Assembly (NCBI GenBank): GCA_017429525.1
Contig: JAFROT010000011.1
Coordinates: 1-60,677, forward strand
Reading direction: 5' to 3'
Length of the DNA stretch: 60,677 nt
DNA from: Bacteroidaceae bacterium
Lineage (GTDB): Bacteria > Bacteroidota > Bacteroidia > Bacteroidales > Bacteroidaceae
Every line of letters begins with the position of its first letter. Within the stretch, counting starts at the first letter, position 1. This document shows, in pieces, positions 60,012-60,677 of the stretch. The position numbers and the translations under genes were made by a program. Under the pieces are notes generated by a model. It had not been told where the DNA came from and did no database searches. It saw only the letters and a program-made list of their open reading frames with translations.

Positions 60012-60677
60012 ATGAAGAGAAGAGTTCTCCAACACCTGCTGTACTGCACCACATTGTTGGTTTGCAGCCAGGCCATCTTTGCGTCTCCACAAATGAAGGA
60101 TGACAACGGCGAAGGTATCGTCGTTCGTTTTGTTGATGCACATGGAGCCCCTATCCGCAGAGCGAGCCAGACACTTCCTGAGGTCATTCGCCTCAAAGGT
60201 ACAGGCTCAGAAGCCACCGTAACGGTCTCAGCCACAGGCTTGACTGAAGATATCAGCCTGCGCGTCGGTCCCGGTTTTGAGGTTACCCCCACGACCATCT
60301 CTGCTGGCACCGAGTCGACACCTGTGGTCGTTCGTTGCACAACTACACGCAGCCATGTCGAAAGTCAGCTGATCCTGCGTTCAGGTGATATTCGCACCTA
60401 CGTGGACATCGAAGCCGAAGGCACTCCCCTACCCTCAAAGGACATCTCCTCTCAAGGCACGGCGTTCGATGGTTCTGCCGTCGAATCCCAGACCTTCGAT
60501 GCCAGCGCACTCTCCGGCAAGGGCTACACCATCGAGATCAAGGCGCGTACAGACGATCCCAGCAAGAGCGTCCTGCCCTATGCCGTCACCTCCGACGGAC
60601 TCGGCTTCAAGGGCTATGTACGCTCGACCTCCATGGGCCTGATGAACTCCAAGAATGTATTCGTCAGCGAGAAGGGA
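60012..60677 (+). CDS. Secreted protein, 5' part only
   Basis: The frame is open to the end of the window and gives 222 residues. The signal peptide is LLYCTTLLVCSQAIFASPQ. The next segment (about 30-135) repeats short strands (LKGTGSEATVTVSATGLTED, ISLRVGPGFEVTPTTISAGT, VESQLILRSGDIRTYVDIEA), suggesting an Ig or BACON-like domain. The part after residue about 150 (FDASALSGKGYTIEIKARTD, KSVLPYAVTSDGLGFKGYV) reads like the start of a LamG/lectin-like beta domain. The function cannot be given without the missing 3' part. Confidence 0.75.
   Translation, partial: MKRRVLQHLLYCTTLLVCSQAIFASPQMKDDNGEGIVVRFVDAHGAPIRRASQTLPEVIRLKGTGSEATVTVSATGLTEDISLRVGPGFEVTPTTISAGTESTPVVVRCTTTRSHVESQLILRSGDIRTYVDIEAEGTPLPSKDISSQGTAFDGSAVESQTFDASALSGKGYTIEIKARTDDPSKSVLPYAVTSDGLGFKGYVRSTSMGLMNSKNVFVSEKG

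Noticed and set aside
1-60677. tRNA or rRNA genes
   Set aside because: No cloverleaf with GTTC-type T-arm or rRNA-like sequence was noticed, although a by-eye search can miss a tRNA.

Overview
The window looks like a chromosome segment of a Bacteroidales bacterium, most likely from the Prevotella group. The reasons are promoters of the Bacteroidetes type (a -33 TTTG and a -7 TAnnTTTG, for example at 5968-5999, 18895-18926 and 18962-18993), an almost complete lack of Shine-Dalgarno sequences, SusC/SusD with FecI/FecR, a HU-HIG type DNA-binding protein, BspA-like leucine-rich repeats, DUF4105, and an rSAM/lipoprotein pair. No rRNA, tRNA, CRISPR array or intact transposase was seen. No species was assigned.

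Layout. 1-5676: remnant of a formate/nitrite transporter gene, a cation diffusion facilitator, then an ECF sigma factor, an anti-sigma-like protein and an outer-membrane barrel protein. 5677-11674: a HU-like regulator, a broken HTH fragment, and the most striking locus: an ECF sigma factor fused in one polypeptide to a transmembrane helix, a periplasmic linker and an outer-membrane beta-barrel, followed by a cysteine-rich lipoprotein, a radical SAM/SPASM enzyme and a Gfo/Idh/MocA oxidoreductase. Three equally spaced copies of one promoter-like motif (GCAGTC, 16 nt, GAC, 3 nt, ATAARTAGARAC) precede the fusion gene, the lipoprotein and the radical SAM gene, so these look like one autoregulated regulon. 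11999-18057 (minus): a complete Rnf complex operon, rseC-rnfBCDGEA, with palindromic repeat elements in three gene junctions. 18282-21603: rpsP, a phosphohexomutase and nudC. 21667-26190 (minus): a MacAB-like efflux system with two permeases. 26371-28235: an rSAM/lipoprotein locus. 28704-37905: a SusCD-like operon (thioredoxin-like protein, FecR, SusC, SusD, lipoprotein) with a divergent ECF sigma gene. 37906-42524: a decayed BspA-like gene, a serpin lipoprotein and a six-hairpin glycosidase-like protein. 42741-49094 (minus): secA, a degenerate alkaline-phosphatase-fold protein and a DUF4105 protein. 49255-60677: coaX, an outer-membrane protein, lptC, a CNNM/CBS protein, a SurA/PpiD-like chaperone, then an NTF2-like protein, a patatin, a transglutaminase lipoprotein and the 5' part of a secreted protein.

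A second theme is small dispersed palindromic repeats. They sit at gene junctions, supply stop codons (rnfG, rnfE, the 26371 lipoprotein) and in four places are read through in frame inside coding sequences (two in 1910-2590, one in 2587-5676, one in 10562-11674). Two copies of one element of about 85 bp lie 16 kb apart in opposite orientation.

Three ECF sigma systems of three different designs occur within 38 kb: sigma plus a small anti-sigma-like protein, sigma fused directly to an outer-membrane barrel, and the classical FecI/FecR/SusC type. All calls come from reading translations and motifs by eye; no database search was run.
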